The notes under the pieces are model-generated. The model did no database searches. It saw only the letters and a list, made by a program, of their open reading frames with translations, and had not been told where the DNA came from. From Aphodovivens avicola (GTDB taxonomy: Bacteria; Actinomycetota; Coriobacteriia; Coriobacteriales; Eggerthellaceae), in the NCBI GenBank assembly GCA_018712515.1, contig DVGW01000016.1, positions 1 through 35,326 on the forward strand: a DNA stretch of 35,326 bases, given 5' to 3'. The translations under genes were made by a program, and so were the position numbers. Within the stretch, counting starts at the first letter, position 1. Every line of letters starts with the position of its first letter. Positions 15,266-23,358 of this stretch are shown in pieces.

Positions 15266-16609
15266 ATGTCTATTCAGAACGCTTACCTGGCAAACGTTTA
15301 CGCCGGGCTTGCCGAACGCAACGCCGAGCAGAAGGAATTCCTGCAGGCGGTGGACGAAGTTCTCGAAAGCCTGGAGCCGGTCGTTGCGGCCCGCCCCGAG
15401 ATCGAGAAAAACGGCCTGATCGAGCGCCTGGTCGAACCGGAGCGCGTGGTCATGTTCCGCGTGCCCTGGGTGGACGATGCGGGCAAGGTGCAGGTCAACC
15501 GCGCTTACCGCGTGCAGTTCAACTCGGCCATCGGCCCCTACAAGGGCGGCCTGCGCTTCCACAAGAGCGTCAACCTGTCTGTGATCAAGTTCCTGGGCTT
15601 TGAGCAGATTTTCAAAAACAGCCTGACCGGCCTGCCCATGGGCGGCGGCAAGGGCGGCAGCGACTTTGACCCCCACGGCAAGAGCGACGGCGAGGTCATG
15701 CGCTTCTGCCAGAGCTTCATGACCGAGCTGTGCCGCCACATCGGCCCCGATACCGACGTGCCCGCGGGCGACATCGGCGTGGGCGGCCGTGAGATCGGCT
15801 TTATGTACGGCCAGTACAAGCGCATCCGCAACGAGTTCACCGGCGTGCTGACCGGCAAGGGCCTCACCTACGGCGGCTCGCTCGCCCGCACCGAGGCGAC
15901 CGGCTACGGCCTGGTCTACCTGGTCCAGGAGCACCTGGAGTGCAACGGCGACAGCTTCGAGGGCAAGACGGTCACCGTCTCCGGCTCCGGCAACGTTGCG
16001 ATCTACGCCACCGAGAAGGCCCAACAGCTCGGCGCCAAGGTGGTCACGCTGTCCGACTCCACCGGCTGGATCCACGATCCCGCCGGCATCGACGTGGCCC
16101 TGCTCAAGCAGATCAAGGAGGTCGAGCGCGGCCGCATCAGCGAGTACGCCAAGCGCCGCGAGGGCGTCGAGTACCACGACGGCCGCGGCGTGTGGAGCAT
16201 CCCCTGCGACATCGCGCTGCCCTGCGCCACGCAAAACGAGCTGTTCCTCGACGACGCCCAGGCGCTCGCCAAGAACGGCTGCAAGATCGTCGCCGAGGGC
16301 GCCAACATGCCCACCACGATGGACGCGACCGAGTTCCTGCTGGACAACGGCGTGACCTTCTTCCCCGGCAAGGCCGCCAACGCGGGCGGCGTGGCCACCT
16401 CCGGCCTGGAGATGTCCCAGAACTCCGAGCGCCTGTCTTGGACGTTCGAGGAGGTCGACGCCAAGCTGCAGGGCATCATGAAGAGCATCTACCACGCCGC
16501 CGACGACGCGGCCAAGGAGTACGGCCACGAGGGCAACTTCGTCATGGGCGCCAACATCGCCGGCTTCGTCAAGCTCGCCGAGGCCATGATGGCCCAGGGC
16601 ATCGTGTAG
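15266..16609 (+). CDS. gdhA: NADP-type glutamate dehydrogenase; composition changes inside the gene
   Basis: It interconverts 2-oxoglutarate plus ammonium and glutamate. The 447-residue length is typical of the hexameric bacterial enzyme. Visible are GPYKGGLRFH (about 90-99, glutamate-binding Lys93), LTGLPMGGGKGG with catalytic Lys129, and a Rossmann stretch VSGSGNVAIYA near 238-248. The C-terminal NAGGVATSGLEMSQN is normal. The protein is continuous, but base usage is not. Up to about codon 180 leucine is almost all CTG and TTT is frequent for Phe. After about codon 199 CTC appears often and Phe is TTC only. The upstream promoter and RBS are Firmicute-like; the 3' flank leads into Coriobacteriia-like genes. 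The protein may therefore be a join of two orthologues. Confidence 0.95.
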   Translation: MSIQNAYLANVYAGLAERNAEQKEFLQAVDEVLESLEPVVAARPEIEKNGLIERLVEPERVVMFRVPWVDDAGKVQVNRAYRVQFNSAIGPYKGGLRFHKSVNLSVIKFLGFEQIFKNSLTGLPMGGGKGGSDFDPHGKSDGEVMRFCQSFMTELCRHIGPDTDVPAGDIGVGGREIGFMYGQYKRIRNEFTGVLTGKGLTYGGSLARTEATGYGLVYLVQEHLECNGDSFEGKTVTVSGSGNVAIYATEKAQQLGAKVVTLSDSTGWIHDPAGIDVALLKQIKEVERGRISEYAKRREGVEYHDGRGVWSIPCDIALPCATQNELFLDDAQALAKNGCKIVAEGANMPTTMDATEFLLDNGVTFFPGKAANAGGVATSGLEMSQNSERLSWTFEEVDAKLQGIMKSIYHAADDAAKEYGHEGNFVMGANIAGFVKLAEAMMAQGIV

Positions 16610-16661
16610 GATCGTCCCTTCGACCCTATCGCGCGACGGCTGCCGCCTGAACGCGAATGCG

Positions 16662-16692
16662 AAAGCGCCCCGCATCATGCGGGGCGCTTTTT
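16662..16692 (+). terminator. gdhA terminator
   Basis: A 12-bp stem, AAAGCGCCCCGC (16662-16673) with GCGGGGCGCTTT (16679-16690), loop ATCAT, then TT. It lies 53 nt after the gdhA stop. The A-rich 5' arm would also serve the convergent gene at 16760-17434. Confidence 0.85.
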
Positions 16693-16759
16693 CGTATGAA
16701 ACGCCGATGACGGGAGGCGTTGTTCGCGGGACGGTTTCGCGCGCGGCGGCGGAGATCGC

Positions 16760-17434
16760 CTACGAGGTGGAGACCTCTTTCGCCGAGACGACGTTGCTCG
16801 GCGACACGAGCACGACGCCCGCCTCGCCGAGCGCCGGAGCGTCGACGCAGAACGTCCCCTCGTCGGTCTCGCCCATCGCGACGAGCCCCTCATCGTCGGT
16901 GCAGATGACGATGTCGATCCCGACCAGGCGCGATACCTTCCATTTGTCGGGCGTGATGACGACGGTGAAGTCGACCGACGCCTGCTCGAACGCCTGCAGG
17001 CAGCGCGCGACGTCGAGCTGCGTCGCGGAACCCGCGGCGCTGACGACGCCGATGCGCTTGCCGCCGCGCTTGACGATGACGCCTTCCTGGTATTTCGAGG
17101 GGTTGAGCACGTCGATGAACAGGACCTCGGCGCCCTTGTCGGCGTAGTCCTCCTGCAGCGCTTCGAGATCGACCGCCTCGTCCCCGTCGTCCTGCGAAAC
17201 GCCGAGACGGTCGGCGCCCTTCCTCGCCTCGGAGGGCTCCTCGGGGATCTCCAGCGTGCCGGGATAGACGATGGCGGTGTAGCCCTCCATCTCGCCGACG
17301 GTGTCGTCGATGGTGGACGCCGCGACGTTCCAGGAGTGGCCCGCCACGATGTACCAGCCCAAACCGACAAGGCTGCCGAGAGCCAGCAGCACGAATACCA
17401 CAAGCGCGATCTTTTCACGTGAGGACTTGTTCAT
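16760..17434 (-). CDS. Membrane-anchored protein of unknown function
   Basis: A 224-residue protein with a short basic N-terminus (MNKSSREK) and one hydrophobic segment at about residues 9-31, acting as a membrane anchor or uncleaved signal. The rest should be extracytoplasmic. It is acidic and alternates beta-strand-like stretches (TAIVYPGTLEI, AEVLFIDVLNPSKYQEGVIV, RIGVVSAAGSATQLDV, IDIVICTDDEG). Its layout hints at a Rossmann-like or phosphoesterase-like fold, but no catalytic motif is recognised and I assign no function. A TATAAT at 17449-17444 lies only about 10 nt before the ATG, so the mRNA may be nearly leaderless. It is convergent with gdhA, sharing the terminator. Confidence 0.7.
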   Translation of the reverse strand: MNKSSREKIALVVFVLLALGSLVGLGWYIVAGHSWNVAASTIDDTVGEMEGYTAIVYPGTLEIPEEPSEARKGADRLGVSQDDGDEAVDLEALQEDYADKGAEVLFIDVLNPSKYQEGVIVKRGGKRIGVVSAAGSATQLDVARCLQAFEQASVDFTVVITPDKWKVSRLVGIDIVICTDDEGLVAMGETDEGTFCVDAPALGEAGVVLVSPSNVVSAKEVSTS

Positions 17435-17443
17435 AGCATGCCT

Positions 17444-17449
17444 ATTATA
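17444..17449 (-). promoter_or_regulatory. -10 element very close to a start codon
   Basis: A perfect TATAAT on the minus strand whose end lies nine bases before the ATG at 17434. Transcription would start about 3-4 nt upstream of the ATG. TTGCGG lies 15 nt upstream as a poor -35. Confidence 0.45.
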
Positions 17450-17557
17450 GCCACGCCTACCTTACCGCAAGGTTTCGGCGGGGTGTCCGTCGTATATCGT
17501 CACCAAACGGCGCGCGATCCGAGCTATCGCACCCCGAGCGCCACCCCGAAACGCGGA

Positions 17558-18499
17558 TCACAGCTTCGTCTTGAAGGAGAAACGCCTCCCTTCGGAAAGA
17601 AGGTAATCGAGGAAATCCCTCCCTCGGGCGGACAAGGTCGACTCCTTCCAGGAAACATGCAGCCCCTCTCCCGACGCATGCATTTCCGAGGAACCGGAAT
17701 TCCCCACAGGAACCGCAATGAGGTTATCCGAGGAGCGCAAGAGAAGCTCGACATCGAATTCCGGAGCGATCGTAAGATAGTTGCCCAGAGCCATCATGTT
17801 GGAGACGTCGCTTCTGGAATCGGCTATCGCTCGAATGTTGGGAGAGACGCCCGCATCGACGAAATACCTGAGCACGCGCGGCTCCGACACGTCAGGCGGG
17901 CAGCACAGGATCATCGGCATTCGGGCAAGGTCTTCAACGCCGATCCATTCCGGCACCCTCCCGACGAAACGCCGGGGAAACACTGCGTAATCCCGATAAG
18001 CGAACAAAAGCCGCGAAGTATAGCCGCGCGCTTTGAGATCCTTGTTCCCGAACAGCAGATCGACCCGCTCCATTTCGGGTGCGTTGCCCAAAAAGCGCCT
18101 GCTGAGAATGCGAAACACCACTTTGTCGTTTTCCCTCAGGTAAGAGTCGCACAGATCGGTCACCGCTGCGCTCGAGGTCAGCATCCCGAGCCACAGCTCG
18201 TAACGTCCCTCCTCAGGCAGATGGGCTCGCATCTTGGAGCTTTCGATCAAAGCGAAGATGAAATTCACGCTGTCAAGGAAACGCTTTCCGGACGCGTTGA
18301 GCCTAATAGAGCTGCCCGTTCGATCAAACAGGCTGTAGCCGAGCTCGTTTTCGAGCTTTTTTATGGACATACTCAGCGCCGGCTGCGAGATATGGATGAC
18401 CGCCGCAGCATGGTTTATGTTCTCGTACTGTGCAAGCGTTCGGAAATACTGCAACTGCTGCAACGTCAAAGCAGACACCCTCCTCGGCAACGCGTCCAT
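17558..18499 (-). CDS. LysR-family transcriptional regulator
   Basis: A 313-residue LysR-type regulator. The N-terminal winged helix-turn-helix is clear (LQQLQYFRTLAQYENINHAA, then SQPALSMSIKKLENELGYSLFDR). The C-terminal effector domain carries the usual two-lobe pattern. ATG 18499 is preferred with GGAG six bases upstream; a TTG two codons earlier is in frame. It is divergent from the anion permease gene. A 16-bp dyad at 18564-18579 lies between them, and a second copy precedes the MFS gene, so this regulator is the natural candidate to bind both and respond to the transported compound. Ligand unknown. Confidence 0.9.
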   Translation of the reverse strand: MDALPRRVSALTLQQLQYFRTLAQYENINHAAAVIHISQPALSMSIKKLENELGYSLFDRTGSSIRLNASGKRFLDSVNFIFALIESSKMRAHLPEEGRYELWLGMLTSSAAVTDLCDSYLRENDKVVFRILSRRFLGNAPEMERVDLLFGNKDLKARGYTSRLLFAYRDYAVFPRRFVGRVPEWIGVEDLARMPMILCCPPDVSEPRVLRYFVDAGVSPNIRAIADSRSDVSNMMALGNYLTIAPEFDVELLLRSSDNLIAVPVGNSGSSEMHASGEGLHVSWKESTLSARGRDFLDYLLSEGRRFSFKTKL

Positions 18500-18563
18500 C
18501 CCCAACTCCGCACATCATATTCCCTCGCACGCGAGGATGAGTATAAGCATTGCTCTATCGACC

Positions 18564-18607
18564 ATAAATTCAAATTGACCCTCTAGCATAATTGAGCATC
18601 TTAGAAT
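18564..18607 (+). promoter_or_regulatory. Dyad operator and -10 for the anion permease gene
   Basis: The dyad ATAAATTCAAATTGAC (18564-18579) is followed by TAGAAT at 18602-18607. The dyad centre is 30.5 nt before the -10, about -42 from the expected start, the usual site of LysR activation. The same arrangement occurs at 20393-20436. No -35 hexamer is found at normal spacing. Confidence 0.6.
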
Positions 18608-18718
18608 ACACGAAGAGGGGAGGATGGGCCTTCGCCCATCTGCATCGGCGAAACCGCCAACCGGTCGCCGGCAACGCGGTGCCGAGATGCGCATTGCGGA
18701 AAGAGGGGTCGAAGAGCT

Positions 18719-20197
18719 ATGCGACAAAAAGGAGCGTACACCAATACCAGATTCACCCACCTTGCTGTGAGCCTGTTTTTCATGTTCGCCTTCGGTTGGA
18801 TCTGTCCCACCTGGGGTGAGGTGACCCGCCAAGGCGTGCAGGCCATCGGCATCTTCATAGGCGGCACCTGGATGATCGCCAACCGATTTGGGATGATAGC
18901 GCCCTCGCTGCTTATCATGTTCGCGATGGTCCTGACCGGCTATTCGTCAGGAGACGAGATCGTCTCATCATCTTTGGGAAGTCCCATCGTCTGGCAGCTC
19001 ATAGCGATCTTCGTCCTGGTGTTCGCCGTCAGCGACACAGGAGCCGATGCAGTCCTCGCCCGCTGGATGATCTCCCGCAAAACGCTCAATGGCCATCCGG
19101 CGCTCTTTGCGACCGTCTTCTTCCTTGCTGTGGCGACGATGAGCGCACTCGCCAGTGGATTGGGCGCTTTCCTGTTTGCCATGGCGATGGTGGACTCTAT
19201 CGCGAAAACGGCAGGTTTCGAAGACCGCAGCCAGTGGAAGAAGGCGATGTACCTCGGCTCAGTCGTCAGTGCTTCGATCGGAGGCGCCGTCATCCCGTTC
19301 AAAGGGCTTCCAATGATGGTCTACAGCCTCATGGACTCCGGGCTCTCCCAAGCGGGGATCCGCATCGACCAGATGTCCTACATGGCCTCGGCGATATTCG
19401 CCGTCGTCCTCGTCGCCATCGTGTTCGGGCTGAGCATGGGTCCACTGTTCAAAGCTCATCCCGAACGTTTGAAGTCGATCGACATTGCGTCAATCGCAGC
19501 AGGTCGCCAGGCGGCGTTCACCAAGAGGCAGACATGCGCGCTGGGTCTTTTTCTTTTGGGATTTCTCTACCCTATCGCGACGATGTGCCTGCCAAGCGGC
19601 ATCCCCGGTTTAGAGATCTTCTCCTCCATCGGCCAAGGAACCTGGTTCGCCCTCATCGGCGTGATCATGTTCTTCGTCCACATCGACGGAAAGCCCCTGC
19701 TCGAAATGGATAAAGCCGTCGGAAGCGCCGTGCAGTGGGGGATCATCTTCGCGGTATGCGCTTTCACTTCCATCGGCGGGATGATCGCCGACGAGTCGCT
19801 TGGCGTCCAAGGCTGGCTTTCCGACATTATGGGAGCGGCGCTCGGCAGCATGCCCTTCCCCGTCTTCATCGTATGCCTTGTGCTGTTCACACTGGTCCTC
19901 ACCAACGTGTTCTCCAACACCGCAACGGCAGTCATCGTGGGTACGATCATCGGCCCCCAACTGATCACCTACAGCCTGCAGCTCGGGATTAACGTCAGCT
20001 GCATCATCCCCGGCATCGTAGTGTCGGCATGCGCCGCTTTCCTCACCATGGCGGCAGGAGGCATGGCGCCAGTGTTTTTAGGCTCCGATGCGATGAAAGA
20101 CAGTCAGCGATGGGTCTTCACCTGGGGGTTGCTGGCGATCCCGATCATCACGGTCGCCTCCTCGGTAGTCTATCTGGCAACATCCTATCTGCTTTGA
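18719..20197 (+). CDS. Anion permease, SLC13/DASS-like (ion transporter superfamily)
   Basis: A 492-residue membrane protein with about twelve hydrophobic segments. TNVFSNTATAVIVGTIIGP near residues 398-416 matches the SNT motif of the second half of divalent-anion:sodium symporters (SLC13/DASS). The corresponding motif in the first half is not SNT (SALASGLGAFLFA). Family members take up di- and tricarboxylates or sulfate; related permeases of the superfamily carry other anions, so the substrate is open. ATG 18719 follows AGAGGGG and GAAGAG. It has its own dyad promoter divergent from the LysR gene. The region 20198-20495 after it holds no gene, only the promoter of the next transporter. Confidence 0.82.
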   Translation: MRQKGAYTNTRFTHLAVSLFFMFAFGWICPTWGEVTRQGVQAIGIFIGGTWMIANRFGMIAPSLLIMFAMVLTGYSSGDEIVSSSLGSPIVWQLIAIFVLVFAVSDTGADAVLARWMISRKTLNGHPALFATVFFLAVATMSALASGLGAFLFAMAMVDSIAKTAGFEDRSQWKKAMYLGSVVSASIGGAVIPFKGLPMMVYSLMDSGLSQAGIRIDQMSYMASAIFAVVLVAIVFGLSMGPLFKAHPERLKSIDIASIAAGRQAAFTKRQTCALGLFLLGFLYPIATMCLPSGIPGLEIFSSIGQGTWFALIGVIMFFVHIDGKPLLEMDKAVGSAVQWGIIFAVCAFTSIGGMIADESLGVQGWLSDIMGAALGSMPFPVFIVCLVLFTLVLTNVFSNTATAVIVGTIIGPQLITYSLQLGINVSCIIPGIVVSACAAFLTMAAGGMAPVFLGSDAMKDSQRWVFTWGLLAIPIITVASSVVYLATSYLL

Positions 20198-20392
20198 ATC
20201 GCTGCGGGAGGCCCAGCACCCGTTGGATAGCGTTTCTTAAAACACCGATGAGATCGAACCTCGAGCAACGACCCATGCGGCCGCCGCTCGCCTTTACGCC
20301 CTGCCTGCACCTGTCCGCCGCATGTCGAGCGGTTCGCGCAAGGAAAGGCGGGGTGCAAGGGGCGGCGAACTATAACCTATGACTGAACATCC

Positions 20393-20436
20393 ATAAATTT
20401 AAATTGATGCTTATCGATTGCCGAGCGGCCTAGAAT
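20393..20436 (+). promoter_or_regulatory. Dyad operator and -10 for the MFS-hydrolase operon
   Basis: The dyad ATAAATTTAAATTGAT (20393-20408) has one asymmetric position pair. TAGAAT lies at 20431-20436. Spacing and extended sequence (CCATAAATT at the left side) match the copy before the anion permease gene exactly. Confidence 0.6.
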
Positions 20437-20495
20437 CCTCGATAGCGGAGTATGCCGGCATTCCGCAATTATATCGCCTACGAAAGGATGAGGGG

Positions 20496-21740
20496 ATGGA
20501 AGAAAACACTCAAACCAAGTCAGGCTGGAGAACGCTGCTCAGCAGGAACTTCCTGCTCGTGCTGCTCATCGGCTGCTTGAGCCAGTTCGCACAGATGGTG
20601 GTCAAGACCCCCATCAACCAGTTCGGCGTCATGCTGGGCATCGCCGTATCGGTCCTGGGCATGATCGCCACCATGCAGACCGTTTTGAAGCTCGTCTCGC
20701 GTCCGGTGTGGGGTGTGGTTGTAGATCACATCACCAAGCGCACGGGCATGACCATCGCGCTGGGTGTGCAGGTGCTGGCATTCGCAATCTACGCGTTCAC
20801 CACCACACAGGAGATGTTCATCGTCGGACGAGCCATCGAAGGCGTGAGCTTCGCGATCGCGAGCATATCCCTGTACTCGACGCTCGGCGTCGCGGTTGAC
20901 ACCAAAGTGCTCGGCACGGCAATGGGCTTCTACGCCACGTTCCCGCAGATCGTGAAGTCCTGCGCACCAGTCGCTACCATGGCCATCTACAACACCTTCG
21001 GACCGACTTGGAGCTTCCTCACCGCTGCGGCGTGCATGGTCGTTGCCATGATCCTCGCCCAGTTCATCAAGTTCCCAAGCGAGGGCAAAAACCCCATCAA
21101 GGAGGCAACCGAGGAGAAGGCGGCGAAGAAGGCCGAACCCAAAGGCATCAATAAGGTATTCTCTGTCCGCGGATTCATCATGCTCCCCATGACCTTCGCC
21201 GACGGCTTCGTCATGGCAGTACTCGACCTCATCATCGTGGTCTACGCTACCGCACTCGGGTTCCCGGAAGCAGGCGCGTTCTTCTTCTCAATCCAAGCTC
21301 TCGTAACCGCGTTCATCTCGGCACCGGCAGGGTTCATCCAGGATAAATTCGGCGGCAAGGTGGCTGTGACGATCGCTCTTGTCGCTCGCGCAGGAGGCTT
21401 GCTCCTCATCGCATTCGATCCTACGGCGATCACGTTTATGATCGCCGGCGTGCTGTGCGGGTTCGCAAAAGCCGGAAATAACGTCATCATGACGGACGCG
21501 ATGAAGCTGCAACCTAAAAAGCGCATGGGACTTGCAACCTCCACGCACCTGCTGCTTGTCGAGATCGGCATGCTGTTCGGAAGCTCCATCGGCGGCTTCA
21601 TCGTCGACGGGCTGGGCTACACGATCTGCTTCGCAGTCTGCGCAGTACTGCTTTTAGCGAGCCTGGTCGTGTACTTCCTCATGCAGGGCCCGATCAAGAG
21701 AATGATGGCGAAGGCTATCGCCGAAAACGGCGAGGAATAG
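20496..21740 (+). CDS. Major facilitator superfamily transporter
   Basis: A 414-residue inner-membrane transporter with twelve predicted helices and a charged central loop (KEATEEKAAKKAEPKG, about 205-220) between the halves. The loop between helices 2 and 3 reads SRPVWGVVVDHITKRTG, a variant of the MFS motif A. PAGFIQDKFGGKV is its counterpart in the second half. The substrate is unknown; organic anion uptake is plausible from context. ATG 20496 follows AAAGGATGAGGGG; the open frame extends to 20418 but would begin inside the promoter. The hydrolase gene starts 21 nt after the stop, so they form one operon under the dyad promoter. Confidence 0.88.
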   Translation: MEENTQTKSGWRTLLSRNFLLVLLIGCLSQFAQMVVKTPINQFGVMLGIAVSVLGMIATMQTVLKLVSRPVWGVVVDHITKRTGMTIALGVQVLAFAIYAFTTTQEMFIVGRAIEGVSFAIASISLYSTLGVAVDTKVLGTAMGFYATFPQIVKSCAPVATMAIYNTFGPTWSFLTAAACMVVAMILAQFIKFPSEGKNPIKEATEEKAAKKAEPKGINKVFSVRGFIMLPMTFADGFVMAVLDLIIVVYATALGFPEAGAFFFSIQALVTAFISAPAGFIQDKFGGKVAVTIALVARAGGLLLIAFDPTAITFMIAGVLCGFAKAGNNVIMTDAMKLQPKKRMGLATSTHLLLVEIGMLFGSSIGGFIVDGLGYTICFAVCAVLLLASLVVYFLMQGPIKRMMAKAIAENGEE

Positions 21741-21760
21741 AAAGACAGGAGACGCAAACG

Positions 21761-22630
21761 ATGACCGAACGCTCTGAATTCTGGAGACAACCCCGACCGC
21801 ACAATGGAGACAACATGATCAAGGGGATCTTCAAGGACTATCCGGCGACCCGCATGTTCGACAACATGTACTTCATCGGAAACGACATGGAAGCATGCTA
21901 CTTGTTCGACACCTCCGAGGGCCTGTTCCTGATCGACTGCATGGACCAGGGCTTCTTCGATTACGTTGAAGGAAGCATCAAGTCGCTGGGCTTCGATCCC
22001 GCCGACTTGAAGTACATCCTGGTAACGCACGGGCATGGCGACCACTACGGCGACTCGAACATCTTCCGGGAGAAATACGGCACCAAAATCATGATCAACA
22101 AAATCGACGAGGAGTTCGCGATGGACCCCACGCGACGTCGCCCGCCCAACCGTCCGGCGCTGAACTACCGCATGGACGAGTATTTCAAAGACGGAGATGT
22201 GTTCTGCATGGGAGAGACGTGCGTGAGAATCTACCACACGCCAGGCCACACGCCAGGATGCTGCTCGTTTATCTTCAACGTCAGCGATTGCGGACGCGAG
22301 CACAAAATCGCGATCTGGGGTGGCACGGGCGCCCCGCGCCAGCTGGAGGACAGAAAGCTCCAACTGGCCTCCTGCGACTCTTTCGCTGCGATCGCAGCCA
22401 AAGAGGGCGTGGTTGGCGAGGTCTCCAATCACCCGTTCGTCGACAACACTATCGAACGCCTGGACGTCCTGAGAAATATAGTGGACGGCACTCCCCATCC
22501 CTTCATCCTCGGCTACGAAGGCTACCGTTCGATCGAGCTGATGTACCGCGATATGTACGTCAAGTCAATCGAGAACTTCGGACACGAGCCCAAGCCGGCG
22601 TTCCTGGAAGAACCGGAGAAGAACCTCTAG
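21761..22630 (+). CDS. Metallo-beta-lactamase-fold hydrolase with subclass B3-like zinc site
   Basis: A 289-residue cytoplasmic protein (no signal peptide). The first zinc motif is THGHGDHYG (His90, His92, Asp94, His95), followed by YHTPGHTPGCCSF (His163) and SNHPFVDN (His224). That gives three ligands for each of two zincs in the arrangement of subclass B3 enzymes: Asp/His/His on zinc 2 and no bridging Asp after the fourth strand, where IAIWGGTG is found. True B3 lactamases are secreted, and this one is not. A hydrolase for a thioester, lactone or conjugate brought in by the two transporters is more likely. This is inference. RBS AGGAGA precedes ATG 21761. Confidence 0.85.
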   Translation: MTERSEFWRQPRPHNGDNMIKGIFKDYPATRMFDNMYFIGNDMEACYLFDTSEGLFLIDCMDQGFFDYVEGSIKSLGFDPADLKYILVTHGHGDHYGDSNIFREKYGTKIMINKIDEEFAMDPTRRRPPNRPALNYRMDEYFKDGDVFCMGETCVRIYHTPGHTPGCCSFIFNVSDCGREHKIAIWGGTGAPRQLEDRKLQLASCDSFAAIAAKEGVVGEVSNHPFVDNTIERLDVLRNIVDGTPHPFILGYEGYRSIELMYRDMYVKSIENFGHEPKPAFLEEPEKNL

Positions 22631-22676
22631 CACCTTTTCAGCAGTGCCGCGACCGCAGCAGCAAAACCCTCCGACG

Positions 22677-22714
22677 AACCCGCCCGCATCCCTCCATGCG
22701 GGCGGGTTCTTTTT
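22677..22714 (+). terminator. Terminator of the MFS-hydrolase operon
   Basis: A 13-bp stem, AACCCGCCCGCAT (22677-22689) with ATGCGGGCGGGTT (22696-22708), then CTTTTT. It lies between convergent genes. Confidence 0.88.
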
Positions 22715-22806
22715 CCGCTGAGAACGCATCAGACGCGGCACGATACGGCGTGCGCTTTCCGCGAATGAAGCATCTCCTCCCTTGGCTCCACAGCGAAAGA
22801 GCTCCG

Positions 22807-23358
22807 CTACACCAGCTTCTCGAACGCAACGCGCTCGGGGGTGAGGCCGCCGGCGTGCTTGATGCGGATGATGCCGCATTCGGTGAAGCCGCACGAGGCG
22901 ATGAGGCGGAGCATCGGGACGTTTCCGGGATGCGTGTCGACGCGGACGCTGCGCGCCCCCTGCTCGCACGCGATCTCCTCGGCGCTCGTCAGCATGAAGC
23001 GCGCGGCCCCCTTGCCCGTGCTGTCGGCAGCGACCGCAACGCGATGGACCACCGCGTAACCCGGGTCGGACGAGGTCCCGTCCGTGAGCCAAGCGCCGTC
23101 GATCTCGTCGTAGTCCGGCTCGCCGGAAAACGAGACCATGCACGTCGCCGCGAGATGGCCGCGCGCATCCTCGACGACATACGAGACGCCGGCCTCGACG
23201 TCGCCCGCGACGATGCCGCGCGCGGGATAGCCCTCGCCCTGCCACTGATCGATCCCCAGCGACGCAAGCGCCGCCTTGCCGTCGAGCAGGATCTCCATCA
23301 CGCGATCGATCTCATCAACCTTGGTTTTGCGAAAGTCCACTCGCTCCCCTTTTCTCAT
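22807..23358 (-). CDS. GNAT-family N-acetyltransferase (separate member of the EamA-GNAT module)
   Basis: A 183-residue acetyl-CoA-dependent acetyltransferase. The fold's motif A reads HRVAVAADSTGKGAARFML (about 105-123), a variant of the Q/R-x-x-G-x-G/A pyrophosphate loop. DTHPGNVPMLRLIASCGFTE (141-160) is motif B. It is a paralogue of the GNAT half of the upstream fusion. Both share VVED, IDGAW, YAV, D-HP-N--M--L-----FT-CG and a final R-AFE--V. The start at 23358 overlaps the end of the EamA gene by 44 nt; GTG at 23340, with GGGGAG close before it, is an alternative. The overlap shows translational coupling with the transporter. Substrate unknown. Confidence 0.85.
   Translation of the reverse strand: MRKGERVDFRKTKVDEIDRVMEILLDGKAALASLGIDQWQGEGYPARGIVAGDVEAGVSYVVEDARGHLAATCMVSFSGEPDYDEIDGAWLTDGTSSDPGYAVVHRVAVAADSTGKGAARFMLTSAEEIACEQGARSVRVDTHPGNVPMLRLIASCGFTECGIIRIKHAGGLTPERVAFEKLV

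Noticed and set aside
18506..18718. Riboswitch or small RNA in the LysR-permease gap
   Set aside because: Apart from the dyad and -10 I see no terminator or recognised aptamer pattern.
20418..20495. 26-codon N-terminal extension of the MFS transporter
   Set aside because: It would start upstream of the -10 element at 20431, while ATG 20496 has a good ribosome site.
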